Part shown: positions 43,106-54,700 of the stretch, in pieces
Numbering within the stretch: the first letter of the stretch is position 1
Layout of the letters: each line of letters begins with the position of its first letter
Source: Paracoccus sp. MA
Lineage (GTDB): Bacteria; Pseudomonadota; Alphaproteobacteria; Rhodobacterales; Rhodobacteraceae
Direction of reading: 5' to 3'
Assembly: GCF_020990385.1 (NCBI RefSeq)
Contig: NZ_CP087597.1
Location: 85,001 to 149,000 of the forward strand
Length of the DNA stretch: 64,000 nt
Notes under the pieces: model-generated
What the model saw: only the letters and a program-made list of their open reading frames with translations
Databases searched by the model: none
Told to the model about the DNA's origin: nothing
Translations under genes and position numbers: made by a program

Positions 43106-43986
43106 AGTCCCTCGATCCCGCGCTGCAGGCCCATCTCGACGAGGGCACGACCACGCTCGCCTGGTGCTGGCGGATCGCGCGCGCCGATGGCGCGAGTTTC
43201 GGCTTCACCGACCACGACCGGACGCTCAGCTTCGACGGGACCGACTTCGAGCCCGAGAGCGGGCTCACGGCGTCCGAGGTGCGCTCCGGCTCGGACCTGT
43301 CCGTCGATGCGCAGGACGCGGAAGGCGTGCTGACCTCGGACCGGATCACCGAGACCGACATTCTCGACGGCCGCTGGGACAATGCCGAGGTCGAGGTCTG
43401 GCGGGTGAACTGGGCCGATACGAGCCAGCGCGTGCTGATGCGGCGCGGCGCCATCGGCCTGATCCGGCGCGGGCGGCTGGCCTTCGTCGCCGAGGTCCGC
43501 TCGCTCGCGCATGTGCTGGGCCAGACGGTCGGGCGGACGTTTCAGGCGACCTGCGACGCCGCGCTTGGGGATGCGCGCTGCGGCGTCGATCTTGAGGATC
43601 CCGTTTTCAAAGGAGCGGGCGCTGTGATCGATCTGTTGCGCGACCGCGCCTTCACCGCCTCTGGGCTCGGCGCGTTTGCCTCCGGCTTGTTCACCTTCGG
43701 GACCGTGGAATGGACCAGCGGCGAGAATGCCGGGCGCAAAGCCGAGGTGCTGGGCCACGACGTAACCGACGGCATCGCCATCCTGACCCTGCTCGAGGCG
43801 CCGGTGCGGGCTATCGCCGAGGACGACGCATTCACCATTCGAGCGGGCTGCGACAAGCGGATCGAGACCTGCGGGGCGCAGTTCGCCAACACCGCCAACT
43901 TCCGCGGCTTCCCGCACATCCCCGGCCAAGACACGATCCTGCGCTACGCCAGCCGGGACGGCGGCCACGACGGGGGCGTTCTGTGA
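43102..43986 (+). CDS. DUF2163-family tail protein (GTA gp13-like)
   Basis: 294 aa. The pattern MKSLDPALQAHLDEGTTTLAWCWRIARADGASFGFTDHDRTLSFDGTDFEPESGLTASEV and CDAALGDARCGVDLE...CDKRIETCGAQFANTANFRGFPHIPGQD is DUF2163/TIGR02218, a tail-tip component of gene transfer agents and related phages. The Cys-rich C-terminus is normal for the family. It overlaps the next gene by GTGA. Confidence 0.93.
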   Translation: MKSLDPALQAHLDEGTTTLAWCWRIARADGASFGFTDHDRTLSFDGTDFEPESGLTASEVRSGSDLSVDAQDAEGVLTSDRITETDILDGRWDNAEVEVWRVNWADTSQRVLMRRGAIGLIRRGRLAFVAEVRSLAHVLGQTVGRTFQATCDAALGDARCGVDLEDPVFKGAGAVIDLLRDRAFTASGLGAFASGLFTFGTVEWTSGENAGRKAEVLGHDVTDGIAILTLLEAPVRAIAEDDAFTIRAGCDKRIETCGAQFANTANFRGFPHIPGQDTILRYASRDGGHDGGVL

Positions 43987-44417
43987 CGCCGGCCGATCCG
44001 GAGAGGGTCATCGCCGCGGCGCGAGCGTGGCTGGGAACGCCCTACCACGACCAGGCGAGCCTCAAGGGCGTCGGCTGCGATTGCCTCGGGCTGGCCCGGG
44101 GCGTCTGGCGCGAGGTCGTGGGCCCCGAGCCATTCCCGATCCCGCCCTACAGCCGCGATTGGGGCGAGACCGGACCGCGCGAAGTTCTGGCCGAGGGCGC
44201 GCGGCGGATGATGATCGAGGTGTCGCCCGCCGAGGCCGGGCCGGGCGCACTGGTCCTCTTCCGCATGATGCCGCGCGCCATCGCGAAGCATGTCGGGATC
44301 CTGACCGGTCCCGGCTCCTTCCTCCACGCCTACGAGCGGCTCGGCGTGATCGAGGAACCGCTCACCCCATTCTGGCGGCGGCGCATCGCCTTCGCCTTCC
44401 TGTTCCTGCAACGCTGA
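43983..44417 (+). CDS. NlpC/P60-family tail peptidase (GTA gp14-like)
   Basis: 144 aa, GTG start overlapping the DUF2163 stop. Catalytic Cys34 lies in KGVGCDCLGLARGVW, with the His in AKHVGIL (about 100). This TIGR02219-type cell-wall hydrolase sits at the tail tip and opens peptidoglycan for DNA entry. The order DUF2460 - DUF2163 - NlpC/P60 - hub is that of Rhodobacterales GTAs. Confidence 0.92.
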   Translation: MTPADPERVIAAARAWLGTPYHDQASLKGVGCDCLGLARGVWREVVGPEPFPIPPYSRDWGETGPREVLAEGARRMMIEVSPAEAGPGALVLFRMMPRAIAKHVGILTGPGSFLHAYERLGVIEEPLTPFWRRRIAFAFLFLQR

Positions 44418-44427
44418 GACCCCGGAC

Positions 44428-47400
44428 ATGGCCACCCTCGTTCTCGGTGCCGCTGGCGCCGCCATTGGCGGCAGCATCGGCGGCGCCATCCTCGGCGTGA
44501 GCGCCGCGACCATTGGCGGCTTCGTGGGCTCGACCATCGGCTCGGTCGTCGACAGCTGGATCGTGTCCTCGCTCGCGCCGACGCAGCGGATCGAGGGGCC
44601 GCGGCTCGACAGCCTTCGGATCACGTCCTCGACCGAGGGTGCCGTCATCCCCCGCGTCTATGGCCGCATGCGCATGGGCGGTAACGTGATCTGGGCGACG
44701 GATTTCCGCGAGGAGACGAAGACCACCACGCAGGGAGGCGGCAAGGGCGGCGGGGGCGGCGGCAAGGTCAAGACGACCGAGTATCTCTACTACGCCTCCT
44801 TCGCCGTGGCCCTTTGCGAAGGGCCGATCACGGGCATCGGGCGCATCTGGGCGGACGGCAAGCTCCTCGACACTGCCGGGATCACCTCGCGCTGGTATTC
44901 GGGCGACGAGAGCCAGACGGCCGATCCGTTCATCGCGGCGAAGATGGGCGCCGCGAACACTCCGGCCTATCGTGGGACGGCCTATGTGGTCTTCGAGGAC
45001 CTGCCGCTCGGCAATTACGGCAACCGCCTGCCGCAACTCTCCTTCGAGGTCTTCCGCCCGCTCGCCGATCCCGACACCGCCGAGGGGCTGACCCGCGCCG
45101 TCACCATGATCCCGGCCTCGGGCGAGTTCACCTACGCGACGACCGGCATCCGCAAAGGCAGCGGCGGAGCGCAGGTGCCGGAGAACCTGAACGCGCTCTC
45201 GGACACCGCCGACATGGTGGTGGCGCTGGACCGGCTGCAGGCGATGGCGCCGAAGGTGGAGAGCGTCAGCCTCGTGGTGGCCTGGTTCGGGAACGACCTG
45301 CGCGCGGGTGACTGCACGATCCGGCCGGGCGTGGAGGTCTCGGAAAAGACCACGAGCCCGCAGACGTGGAGCGTGAACGGCGTGAGCCGGTCCGCAGCCC
45401 ATCTCGTCAGTCGCGACGACCAGGACCGCCCCGTCTATGGCGGCACGCCGGCCGACTTCGCGGTGATGCAGGCGATCAAGGAGAAGAAGGCCCGCGGGTT
45501 CCGCGTGACCTTCTATCCGTTCATCCTGATGGACGTGCCGCCCGGCAACACGCTGCCGAACCCGTACAGCGACAACGCCGCCGAGGCTGGTCAGCCGACG
45601 TTCCCATGGCGCGGCCGGATCACGTGCTCGCCCGCGGCGGGCTATGCCGGCAGCGTGGACACGACCGCCACCGCGGCTAGCCAGGTCGCGGCCTTCTTCG
45701 GCAACGCCAGCCCATCGGACTTCGGGGTCTCGGGCGAAACCGTCGCCTGGACCGGCCCGTCCGGCGACTGGGGCCTGCGCCGCATGATGCTGCATTAAGC
45801 GCATCTCTGCGCCGCGGCGGGCGGGGTCGACGCCTTCCTGATCGGGACCGAGATGCCGGGGCTGACCACCATCCGCTCCGGAGCCAGCACCTATCCCGCG
45901 GTGCAGGCCTATCGGGACCTCCTCGCCGATGTGCGGTCCATTCTCGGGGCCGGGACGAAGATCGGCTATGCGGCCGACTGGAGCGAGTATTTCGGCCACC
46001 AGCCCGGCGATGGCTCGGGCGACGTGTTCTTCCACCTCGACCCGCTCTGGGCCGATCCCGAGATCGATTTGATCGGGATCGACAACTACATGCCGCTGTC
46101 GGATTGGCGCGACGGGTTCGAACATGCGGACGCGGCCGAGGGCTGGCCCGCGATCTACGACCGGGCCTACCTGCAGGGGAACATAGTGGGCGGCGAAGGC
46201 TTCGACTGGTTCTATGCCAGCGCGGCTGACCGATCCGCACAGGTCCGGACCGCGATCACCGACGGTGCCGCCAGCAAGCCATGGGTGTTCCGCTACAAGG
46301 ATCTGCGCGCCTGGTGGTCAAACCCGCACTACAACCGCCCGGGTGGGGTGGAGAGCAGCACGCAGACGGCATGGGTGCCGCAGTCCAAGCCGATCTGGTT
46401 CACCGAGCTCGGCTGCCCGGCCATCGACCGGGGCACCAACCAGCCGAATGTTTTCTTCGATCCGAAATCGTCCGAGAGCTTCACGCCGCATTTCTCGCGG
46501 GGCTGGCGCGACGACGCGATCCAGCGCGCCTATCTCGAGGCGACCTACCTGTTCTGGGGGGACGCTACGAACAATCCCATCTCGTCGGTCTATGGCGGCC
46601 GGATGGTGCATGTGCCCGAATGCGCTGCCTGGACCTGGGACGCGCGGCCTTACCCGTTCTTTCCGGCCCTGACCGATGTCTGGACGGACGGGGCGAACTG
46701 GCGACTGGGGCATTGGCTGACCGGGCGGCTGGGCGCGGTGTCGCTGGCGGCGCTCGTGCGGCACCTCTGCCTGCGCGCGGGCCTGCCCGAGTCCCGGATC
46801 GACGTCACCGGCCTATGGGGCGCCGTCGAGGGCTACGCCATCACGGCCCTAGAAAGCCCGCGCGCCTCGATCACCACGCTGTCGCGCCACTTCGGCTTCG
46901 ACGCCGTTGAGACCGAAGGCGTCATCCGCTTCGTCATGCGCGGCCGGGCAGCGGCAGCCACAGTCAGCCCCGACGACCTCGTCGCCGCGCGCGAGGGCGA
47001 CGTGCTCGAGCTCACCCGCGGTCAGGAGACCGAACTGCCGCAGGCCCTGAAATGGCAGGTGGCCCGCGCGGACGAGGATTACGAAGCCGCGCAAGTGGAA
47101 GCGCGGCGCATCACCGTCGACACGACCCGGATCGCCTCGGAGAGCTTCCCGATGGCGGTCCCGCCGGAGGAGGCCGAACGCCGCTGCCGCCGCGCGCTGA
47201 TGGAAGCCTGGACCGGCCGCGAGAGCGTGGTCTTCCGACTGCCACCGTCGCGGCTGGCGCTCGACCCGGCAGATGTCGTGTCGTTCGCCCATGACGGCCG
47301 CGCCGTCCCGCTGCGGCTCGTCTCAATCGCCGATGCGGATGCCCGCGGCGTCGAGGCGGTGCGCCAGGACCGGGAGGCCTACGACCTGCCACCCGGCGCC

Positions 47401-48396
47401 CCGCGCCCCTCGGCGCTGTCGCAGGCGGTCGTCTTCGGCGCGCCCGAGGCGGTGCTCCTCGACCTGCCGCAGCTGACCGAGGACCAGCCCGCGCATCGGC
47501 CCATCGCCGTGGCGCATGCGGTGCCGTGGCCGGGCGAGATCGCGGTGTTCCGAAGCCCCTCGACGGACGGCTTCGAGCTGCTCACGAGCTTCGGGACGCG
47601 GGCCCGGATCGGCGCGCTGGTCTCGGATTTCTATGCTGGCCCCACCTCGCGCTTCGACCTCGGCAACGTCCTGGTGGTCGATCTGCTGACCGGCACGCTG
47701 GAAAGCGTCACCGACCTGACGCTGTTCGGCGGGGCGAACGCATTGGCGGTGGAAACCGCGCCTGGGGTCTGGGAGATCGTCCAGGCGGGCGCGGCCGAGC
47801 TGCTCGCCCCCGGCCGGTATCGGCTGACCCGCTTGCTGCGTGGCCAGCGCGGCACCGAGGATGCCATGGGCAACCCCGCGTCGGCGGGCGCGCGCGTGGT
47901 TGTGCTCGATGACAGCCTCGCATCGCTGCCCATCGCCGAGGCTGATCTCGGCATCCCGTGGAACTGGCGCATCGGCCCGGCGAGCCGCCCGGTCAGCGAC
48001 GAGACCTACGTCGGCACGAGCTTCACGCCCGAAGGTGTGGGACTGCGGCCGTTCTCCGTCGCCCATATCGAGCAGCCGTGGCGCAGGCCGCGCACGCCCG
48101 GCGATCTGACCATCCGCTGGACGCGCCGGTCCCGCGCGCTGGCGGCCGACAGCTGGGGCGGGCTCGAAGTGCCGATGGCCGAGGAACTCGAAGCCTACGA
48201 GGTCGAGATCCTCGACGGCGCCACCGTGAAGCGGGTGTTGAGCACCGTCACCACCAGCGCGGTCTACACGGCCGCACAGCAGAGCGCCGATTGGGGAACG
48301 CCGCTCGGCCCCGGCGACACACTCGACATCCGCATCTTCCAGCTCTCCGCCCTTGTCGGGCGGGGTGCGCCGAAAACCGTCACGCTCACGTTCTGA
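44428..48396 (+). pseudogene. GTA TIM-barrel-like tail hub protein (gp15-like), broken by in-frame TAA at 45796-45798
   Basis: The frame is one gene of 1322 codons with a stop in the middle. The part before the stop (44428-45798, 456 aa) has the Gly/Ala-rich N-terminus and hub sequence. After the stop, in the same frame, coding resumes at once with AHLCAAAGGVDAFLIGTEMPGLTTIRS, the middle of the TIM-barrel-like domain, and continues through the host-specificity region to 48396. The stop replaces a position expected to be Tyr (LRRMMLHYAHLC), consistent with one base change TAC or TAT to TAA. The downstream ATG at 45853 could start only a fragment. The full protein would be the tail hub for cell recognition, so the break should abolish infectious particles unless read through. 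Confidence 0.88.
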
Positions 48397-48406
48397 AGGC
48401 CATCCC

Positions 48407-48436
48407 ATGTCCGACGCCACGACCCATCTCCTGCTG
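48407..48436 (+). pseudogene. 5' stub of the DUF2793 tail fibre gene, cut by the IS element
   Basis: Ten codons (MSDATTHLLL) match the usual DUF2793 start and run into the IS left end at 48437. The 3' part resumes at 50906. About 75-90 codons of a normal DUF2793 N-terminus are absent, so more than simple insertion occurred. Confidence 0.75.
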
Positions 48437-48463
48437 TGTCAATCGGCACGCAACTTTGACCCC
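48437..48463. repeat. IS21-family terminal inverted repeat, left end
   Basis: Starts TGTCAATCGG and ends GACCCC; matches the complement of the right end at 21 of 27 positions. Confidence 0.88.
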
Positions 48464-48566
48464 CTTTCGGCGCCCAATAATGACCCCGCTTGGTCAGCAC
48501 GGGTAGCTGGCCCGATGCGGTGTAGCCTCCATACAGCGCAACCGGATCGGGCCAGCGGCGTCTCGG

Positions 48567-49295
48567 TCATTCCCGCGTCTTGAAGCGCCAGCTCTCGTTG
48601 CCGGTCTCGACGATGTCACAGTGATGGGTCAGTCGGTCGAGGAGCGCCGTTGTCATCTTCGCGTCTCCGAAGACGGTCGGCCATTCGCCGAAGTCGAGGT
48701 TCGTCGTCACGATGATCGAGGTGCGTTCGTAAAGGCGACTGATGAGGTGGAACAGGAGCTGGCCACCCGTCTGGGCGAACGGCAGATATCCCAACTCGTC
48801 GAGGATCAGGAAGTCGAGGCGGCACAGGAGATCCGCAGTGCGTCCCTGTCGGTCGGCGCGGGCTTCGGCGTCCAGCTTGTTCACCAGGTCCACGACGTTG
48901 AAGAAGCGGCCGCGCTTGCCACGGCGGATGCAGGCCCGGGCGATGCTGACGGCAAGGTGGGATTTGCCGGTCCCGGTGCCGCCGATGAGGACGACGTTAC
49001 GCTGATGCTCGAGGAACTCTCCGGAGGCCAGATCGCGCACCAGCGTTTCGTTTACGGGCGTGTCTTCGAAGCTGAACTCGTCGACTTCCTTGGCCAAGGG
49101 CAGCTTGGCGATGGTCATCTGGTATTTGATCGAGCGAGCTTGTTTCTCGCTGATCTCGGCGTTCAGCAGGTCGCCCACGATTTGCTGCGGTTCGTGCTGT
49201 CGCTTCACCGCCGTGGCGATGATCTCATCGTAGGCGGCCTTCATGCCGTAGAGCTTCAACTGGCCCATCGCGTCCAGCACCTGTGATCTTTCCAT
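48567..49295 (-). CDS. istB: IS21 helper ATPase IstB
   Basis: 242 aa, normal IstB length. AAA+ ATPase with Walker [11 protein letters not shown] (about 104) and Walker [12 protein letters not shown]. It activates IstA and selects target DNA. Its start lies inside the 3' end of istA (71-nt overlap, same strand), as usual in IS21. The frame is intact. Confidence 0.95.
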   Translation of the reverse strand: MERSQVLDAMGQLKLYGMKAAYDEIIATAVKRQHEPQQIVGDLLNAEISEKQARSIKYQMTIAKLPLAKEVDEFSFEDTPVNETLVRDLASGEFLEHQRNVVLIGGTGTGKSHLAVSIARACIRRGKRGRFFNVVDLVNKLDAEARADRQGRTADLLCRLDFLILDELGYLPFAQTGGQLLFHLISRLYERTSIIVTTNLDFGEWPTVFGDAKMTTALLDRLTHHCDIVETGNESWRFKTRE

Positions 49296-50793
49296 GGCGG
49301 GGTCTCCTGAGGCTGTCGTAGCGTTTGCAGTCGGCCACGGGCTCGCAGGTCAGGCGCAACGCGTCCGGCGTGGCGATGGTCAACGGAGGTGGTGGCTCGC
49401 GATGTCGGGCCAGGATGTTCAGAACGACCGATGCCGCCGGGGCGCCTTCGGTCAGGGCCTCGACGCAGGCAGCCTCGACGGCTTCCAGTCCATCCGTTGG
49501 GATCATGCTCAGGATCTGGACCATCTGACGGTCACCGTTCGGCACGCGCCCCAGCTTACGCTGGACGCGTCGTATCGCCGGCGGCAGTTCCCATTCCTTG
49601 AAGGGAGCGCCGTTTCGAAGGGCGCCGGGCTTGCGGGCCAGCACCGGGATGTAGTGCAGCGGGTCATAGATGGCCTTGTCGCGCCCGAAGGCGCGGTCGT
49701 GCCGGCCGACGATCTTGCCGTCCTGCCAGACCTCGACCCGCTCGGCATAGGCGCGGATCTCGACCGGACGGCCGACGGCGCGACCATCGACCGAGTAGCG
49801 GTTCTTGTCGAACCTAACGAGGCAGGTCTTGGACACCGAGGCCGGCACGGCATGGAATCCGTCGAAAGGGCCGACGTAGGGCACCAGGCTCGCCCGCTCA
49901 TCCTGGAACACGTCCCAGATTGTCCGATCACGCAATTCCTGGTGCGGATGGGCCTTGGCCCAGGCAATACAGCGATCCTGAAGCCAGGCGTTGAGTTCCG
50001 CGTAGCTCTTGAAGCGCGGCCGCGGCACGAAGAACCGCCGCCGGACAACGCCAACCTGGTTCTCTACTTGTCCCTTCTCCCAGCCGGACGCGGGGGTGCA
50101 GGCGACGGGATCGACAAGGTAGTGTCCGCACATCTGCTGGAACCGGCGATTATACGCGCGGTCGCGGCCGACGAAGATCGTGTCCACCGCCGTCTTCATG
50201 TTGTCGTAGATCCCACGCGCACAGGCGCCGCCGAAGAAGGCAAAGGCCTTGTCATGGGCATCGAACACCATTTCCTGCGTCTCTCGCGGGTAGGCCCGGA
50301 CGAACAGCATCCGGCTATGACAAAGCCGGACGTGAGCCACCTTCACCGTGGTGGTCACGCCGTCGATCAGAACGACCTCGTGACTCCAGTCGAACTGGTA
50401 GGCTTCACCCGGATCGAAGCTCAGTGGCACATAGGCGGCGGCTGACGCTTCCTGCTCCGCCTGCGACCACGAAGCCGCATAGCGTCGGACCGCGTCGTAG
50501 CCGCCGTCATATCCGAGGGCCCTGAGCTCTTCGAAAATCCGGATGCGGGTCAGCCGCTCGCGCTTCGGCTTGCGCGCATTCGCCGCCAGCATCTCGTCGA
50601 GCTTGCCTTTCCAGGGACCGATCTTCGGCTGCGGTTGGACGGTTCGCTCGTAAGTCATCTCCGTTGCGCCGGACCGGATCACCTTCCGAACCGTGTTCCG
50701 CGATACCCGCAGCTCTCGGCAGATATGCTTGATCGACTTCTTGTCCTGGAAATACGCCCGGCGGATCTTCGCAATCGTCTCCACAACCAGCAT
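49225..50793 (-). CDS. istA: IS21 transposase IstA
   Basis: 522 aa, intact. N-terminal HTH ([21 protein letters not shown]) binds the ends. The DDE core shows [13 protein letters not shown] (first Asp), [12 protein letters not shown] (second Asp) and [12 protein letters not shown] (Glu). C-terminal beta-barrel DNA-binding region ([35 protein letters not shown]). It catalyses cut-and-paste or copy-type transposition with IstB. Confidence 0.95.
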   Translation of the reverse strand: MLVVETIAKIRRAYFQDKKSIKHICRELRVSRNTVRKVIRSGATEMTYERTVQPQPKIGPWKGKLDEMLAANARKPKRERLTRIRIFEELRALGYDGGYDAVRRYAASWSQAEQEASAAAYVPLSFDPGEAYQFDWSHEVVLIDGVTTTVKVAHVRLCHSRMLFVRAYPRETQEMVFDAHDKAFAFFGGACARGIYDNMKTAVDTIFVGRDRAYNRRFQQMCGHYLVDPVACTPASGWEKGQVENQVGVVRRRFFVPRPRFKSYAELNAWLQDRCIAWAKAHPHQELRDRTIWDVFQDERASLVPYVGPFDGFHAVPASVSKTCLVRFDKNRYSVDGRAVGRPVEIRAYAERVEVWQDGKIVGRHDRAFGRDKAIYDPLHYIPVLARKPGALRNGAPFKEWELPPAIRRVQRKLGRVPNGDRQMVQILSMIPTDGLEAVEAACVEALTEGAPAASVVLNILARHREPPPPLTIATPDALRLTCEPVADCKRYDSLRRPRHGKITGAGRDGPVEALRHEGRLR

Positions 50794-50878
50794 CCCACAC
50801 TGTGCCCCCCGATAGCCTCGGAGGCATCATGACCATCAGCGTAAGGGGGTCATTTTTGGAAGCCGATTACCCCGTTAC

Positions 50879-50905
50879 GGGGTCAATTTTGCACGCCGGT
50901 TCACA
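50879..50905. repeat. IS21-family terminal inverted repeat, right end
   Basis: Starts GGGGTCAA and ends GTTCACA; the complement of the left end with six mismatches. Confidence 0.88.
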
Positions 50906-51687
50906 GCCTGATCCTGGTCTACGACGGCGCGGGCTGGGTCGGCACCACGCCCACGACGCTGCAGAACCTCGCGCTGCTGGGGCTCGGGACCACCGCGGAT
51001 GGGGCGAACCCGTTCTCGGCCAAGCTCAACGCCGCGCTCTGGACCGCGAAGACAGTCGCCGAGGGCGGCACCGGCGATCTGTTCTACACCATGAACAAGG
51101 AGGCGGCCGGCGACGATCTCGGGCTCACGCTCCAGACCGGTTTCGTGACGAAGGCGCTGGTGGGCCTTTTCGGCTCGGACCGCTTCCGCCTCGCGGTCTC
51201 CGCCGACGGCAGCACCTTCTTCGACGGGCTGATCGTCGACAACGCGAACGGCATCGTCGACCAGCCCCGGCTGCCACGGTTCAAGGCTTACACCAACTAC
51301 GACAACTACGTGGGTGTCGGGACCTGGACGAAGATCGGCCTCAACAACACCGACTACAACGATCAGGGGGCCTTCGACGCGGCGAACAACCGGTTCGTGG
51401 CCCCGGTCGACGGCACCTACCTCTTCGGCGCGACGCTCATGTACAAGGTCAACGCCAGCACGACCGCGCGTATGCGGGGGCGGTTGGTGCTGAACGGCAC
51501 GACGGAAATCCGCGGCTCCCTCGGTGAAATCTCCGCGACCCACGTCTCGCTCGCCACCGCCATCTGGCTGCAGACCATGGTGCCGCTGACCGCAGGCGAC
51601 ACCGTCGAGCTGCAGGGGTATTTCCGAGTCGCGGACGGCTATTTCGCCGCCGACCAGACGTCCTTTTGGGGCGCGAAGATCGGCTGA
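50906..51687 (+). pseudogene. 3' part of the DUF2793/C1q-like tail fibre gene
   Basis: Coding resumes right after the IS as SLILVYDGAGWVGTTPTTLQNLALLGLGTTADGANPFSAKLNAALWTAKTVAEGGTGDLFYTMNKEAAGDDLGL, a DUF2793 C-terminal region and fibre linker. It ends with a C1q/TNF-like jelly roll (FKAYTNYDNYVGVGTWTKIGLNNTDYNDQGAFDAANNRFVAPVDGTYLFGATLMYKV...VELQGYFRVADGYFAADQTSFWGAKIG). This would be the receptor-binding tip. Without a start in frame it can be made only from an internal ATG such as 51091. Confidence 0.82.
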
Positions 51688-51761
51688 AGGAGGTGGTCAA
51701 ACGAGCTGAGGACGGCTTCAGCACCTTGATCGTGACGATGGACACGAACCCTTGCCGAGCA

Positions 51762-54700
51762 TTAGACGTGTTTCGAGAGCGTGCCGTCGATCACTCCGCG
51801 CAGATCCGCTCCTACCCGGGCGAATCCGAGGAGCCGTGCGGTCGCCACGATCAATTCCTCACGCGGCATATCCCCACTTTCGGCGACCACCCGGGCAGCC
51901 GCCGCACGTATCTCGCCGGGCGGCAGGTGCCCCGCCGTTCCTGGTGCGTTGGGCGCGGACCGGTCGCGCACAGGCGGGTCATCCTGCTGTGCCTTGGTCA
52001 TCGCGAACTCCCTGTCCGCGACGATCCCGCCCGAACGCATGGCGCTCGCGAGTGCTCGGTCCGACGCCTCGCGAATGCGCCTGCCGGTCCGGCTCTTGCC
52101 GAAAGCTTCGGCTACCCTGCGCGCGATCAAGTCGCGGTGGATCGGGCCCTCCGCCTGAACGATTTTCGTCACAAGGTCCGAGAGCAGATGTAGCGGCGCC
52201 TCATGCGGCTCGAAGCTCACTTTCACGGTGAAGCTGGAGACTTCGTAGGCGGGCGCAGACAACTCGGGTGGCGGGGGCAGCATGGTTTCCAAGTCCGGAG
52301 CAGTCTCGGCCGGTTCCTCAACGGGCTGCAATCCCTCCCGGTTTGCTCCCGTGTAATGGGGCCCATCGGCCTGTGCGGCCTCCTTAAGCGCGGCTCGAAG
52401 GCGGTCGATCTCTGCGTGGCGTCGATGGAACCAGTCCGTACTCCAGACCCGGTGGAACCTCCAGCCAAGCCCCTCGAGCACGTCTTGGCGAAGCCGGTCG
52501 CGCTCCCGCGCCCAAAGCGCCGAATGGTAGGCGGAACCGTCGCACTCGACCGCGAGGATGTAACGGCCGGGCTGATCGGGGTGCCGGACGCCGAGGTCGA
52601 TCCGGAACCCCGCCGCACCAACCTGGTGATCGCAGGGGTAGCCCATGTTTCGGATCACGCTGGCGACGTCATCTTCGAACGGGCTGTCAGCCGGCGCACC
52701 ACTCGCTTCCGGTTGCGCAAGTTGGCCGGAGCGGGCGAACTCGAGGAACCGCTTGAGCACCCGCGGACCGTCACGGCTGGTCCTGGATGTGTCGATGTCG
52801 TTCGGGTCGAACGAGCAAAAGACGATGCAACGGGTCCGCGCGCGGGAGAAGAGCACGTTGAGCCTCCGCTCGCCCCCCTCGCCGTTCACCGGCCCGAAGG
52901 ACATGGAGGCGAGCCGGCCGTTCGGCTCGCTGGGTCCGTAGCCGACCGAGATAAGGATCACGTCGCGCTCGTCGCCCTGCACGTTCTCGATGTTCTTCAC
53001 GAAGACGTCCTCCGAACGTCCCTCGCGTAGGAAGGCGTCGAGGATCTCGTCCTCGCGTCGGGCGATCTCGAGGACCTCCGTCAGCATGTCGGATTGCGCC
53101 TTGGAGAAGGCGACGACGCCCAGGGACAGGTCTGGACGGCTCCGGGCGTGCTCGGCCACGGCGCGGGCCACCGCCTCGGCCTCGATCCGGTTCGTGCCGG
53201 GGCGTCCACCGCCGCGCGAGCGGCTGGAATAGACGCCGGGCACCCGGCGGAACGCGAGCCCGTAATCGGGATCGTTCTGGACCGGCGACGGGGGAAGGAT
53301 CAGCCGGTGCTCGTAGAACTCGGCGTTGTTCACAGTGATCAGCGATGGGTCGCGGGACCGATAATGCCATTCCAGCATGGCCGGGTTCAGCCCGCGCGCC
53401 TCGCAGAGCGTCAACACGCTTTCCATTTCGGTGGCAGAGGCGGTTTTGATCTCATCCTCGTCTTCCCCGTAGTCCTCCTCGTCAGAGCCGGCGACTCGGT
53501 CGAAGAAGCTGGTGGGCGGGAGCTGTTTCTGGTCCCCTACCACGACGATCTGGCGGCAGCGTGCAATCGCGCCGAGTGCGTCTTCGGGCCGGACCTGGCT
53601 GGCCTCGTCGATCAGCAGCAGGTCGAACTCTGTTGAGCCCGGAGGCAAGTATTGTGCGATGGAGATCGGGCTCATCAGGAGGACCGGCTTGATCCGCTGC
53701 ACCATCTGGCCCGCCGCGCGCATGATCTGCCGGATCGGCTTGTGACGGCGTTGCTTGGCCATCTCGCCGCGCAGGAACCCCATTTGCCCTGACGCCCCCG
53801 CGGGCAGCTGGGCGAGGTGCTTGGCGCGCACGAGCCTTCGGGTCTCCTCCATCCGGGCCTCCTCGAGGCCGCGGAAGGTCTCCACGAGCGCGTGCCGGTC
53901 GAGATGGGCGAGCCCGTCGAGATCCGGCAGGGCAGCGCGCGCAGCTTCCCAACGGGCCTCGGCGCTGGCATACAGGAACTCGTCCACCGCGTTTTCCGGT
54001 TTGATCACTCCCTCATCAAGAAGGGCTAGCAGTGGGGCGAGACCGTCCGCTTCGAGTCGGGCCGACAGAGCGGAGAGGCGCGACCATTCCCCGTAGCGGC
54101 GTATCCCGTCGCGCATGCCGATGATCCGGGCTTCGATCCCTGCGAGGGACTGCTCATCCCAGACGAGGGCAAGCCGGTCCTCGAGCGCCGCAAGCGCCGC
54201 CCGTGCTGCGTCCAGCGCGGGGGCCAGCTCCGTCGCGGCGTTGGCCGCTGCACAGATCCGGTCCAGCGCTTCGGATGTATTGATCGGAGCGATCTCGGTG
54301 AGGCGGGCGAGCCAGGCGGCCTGCGCCTGCAACGCCGCGAAAGGGGTGCGCTCCCCGCGCCACTCCGGCCCAAGCAGGGAAGAAAGGAACCCTTCCTCCT
54401 CAGCGAGAGTCTTTCGGAGGCCCCGGACGGTGATCAGCGTGTCGACGAGCCTCAGCCGATCGGCGGGCGATTTCGGCAGGGCCCCGGACAGCAGGGTCGC
54501 AAGCTCCCGGCTCGCCCCGCGATAGGGTCCGAAAAGGCGGGACCAGAAGGAGCCGACTCCGGGCGCGAGTCGTGCCCTGAGCGATGCCGGGTCCATTCCG
54601 AAGGCGGCCTCGGTGAAGGTCGCGCCGGCGTCGTCGCGCGCTGCTGCCCAAGTAGAGCCGGCCGCAAGGGCCTCGCCGAGCCGCAGGTCTCCGGCATGGG

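Larger units (their letters stand above)
48437..50905 (-). mobile_element. IS21-family insertion sequence
   Basis: 2469 bp with istA and istB on the minus strand and imperfect 27-bp terminal inverted repeats (21 of 27 matching, ends TGT...ACA). Each end also has a second copy of the gaCCCC-type motif (cgcccaataatgacccc at the left, ggggtcatttttggaag at the right), the multiple terminal repeats typical of IS21. No target duplication is seen: flanking bases are ctgctg on the left and gcctga on the right. Confidence 0.92.
9738..51687. mobile_element. Prophage region (lambda-type head, GTA-like tail), probably defective
   Basis: From the ImmA/XRE regulators to the C1q-like fibre end, about 42 kb reads as one phage genome: control, replication and recombination, methylation, terminase, head, tail, lysis, baseplate and fibre. 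Head genes are lambda-like (GpA terminase, gpW, lambda-family portal, DUF2190), while baseplate genes are of the Rhodobacterales GTA type. Both limits are inferred from gene content; no att repeats were found. The segment 9738-13295 may be an independent cassette. No integrase or transposase of its own is visible. Damage includes an in-frame stop in the tail hub, an IS21 insertion in the fibre gene, and a reversed HEPN gene within the tail operon. Confidence 0.85.

Noticed and set aside
44362..46125. 587-codon minus-strand frame opposite the tail hub, which crosses the in-frame stop
   Set aside because: It has no family resemblance, while the plus strand reads as hub protein on both sides of the stop.
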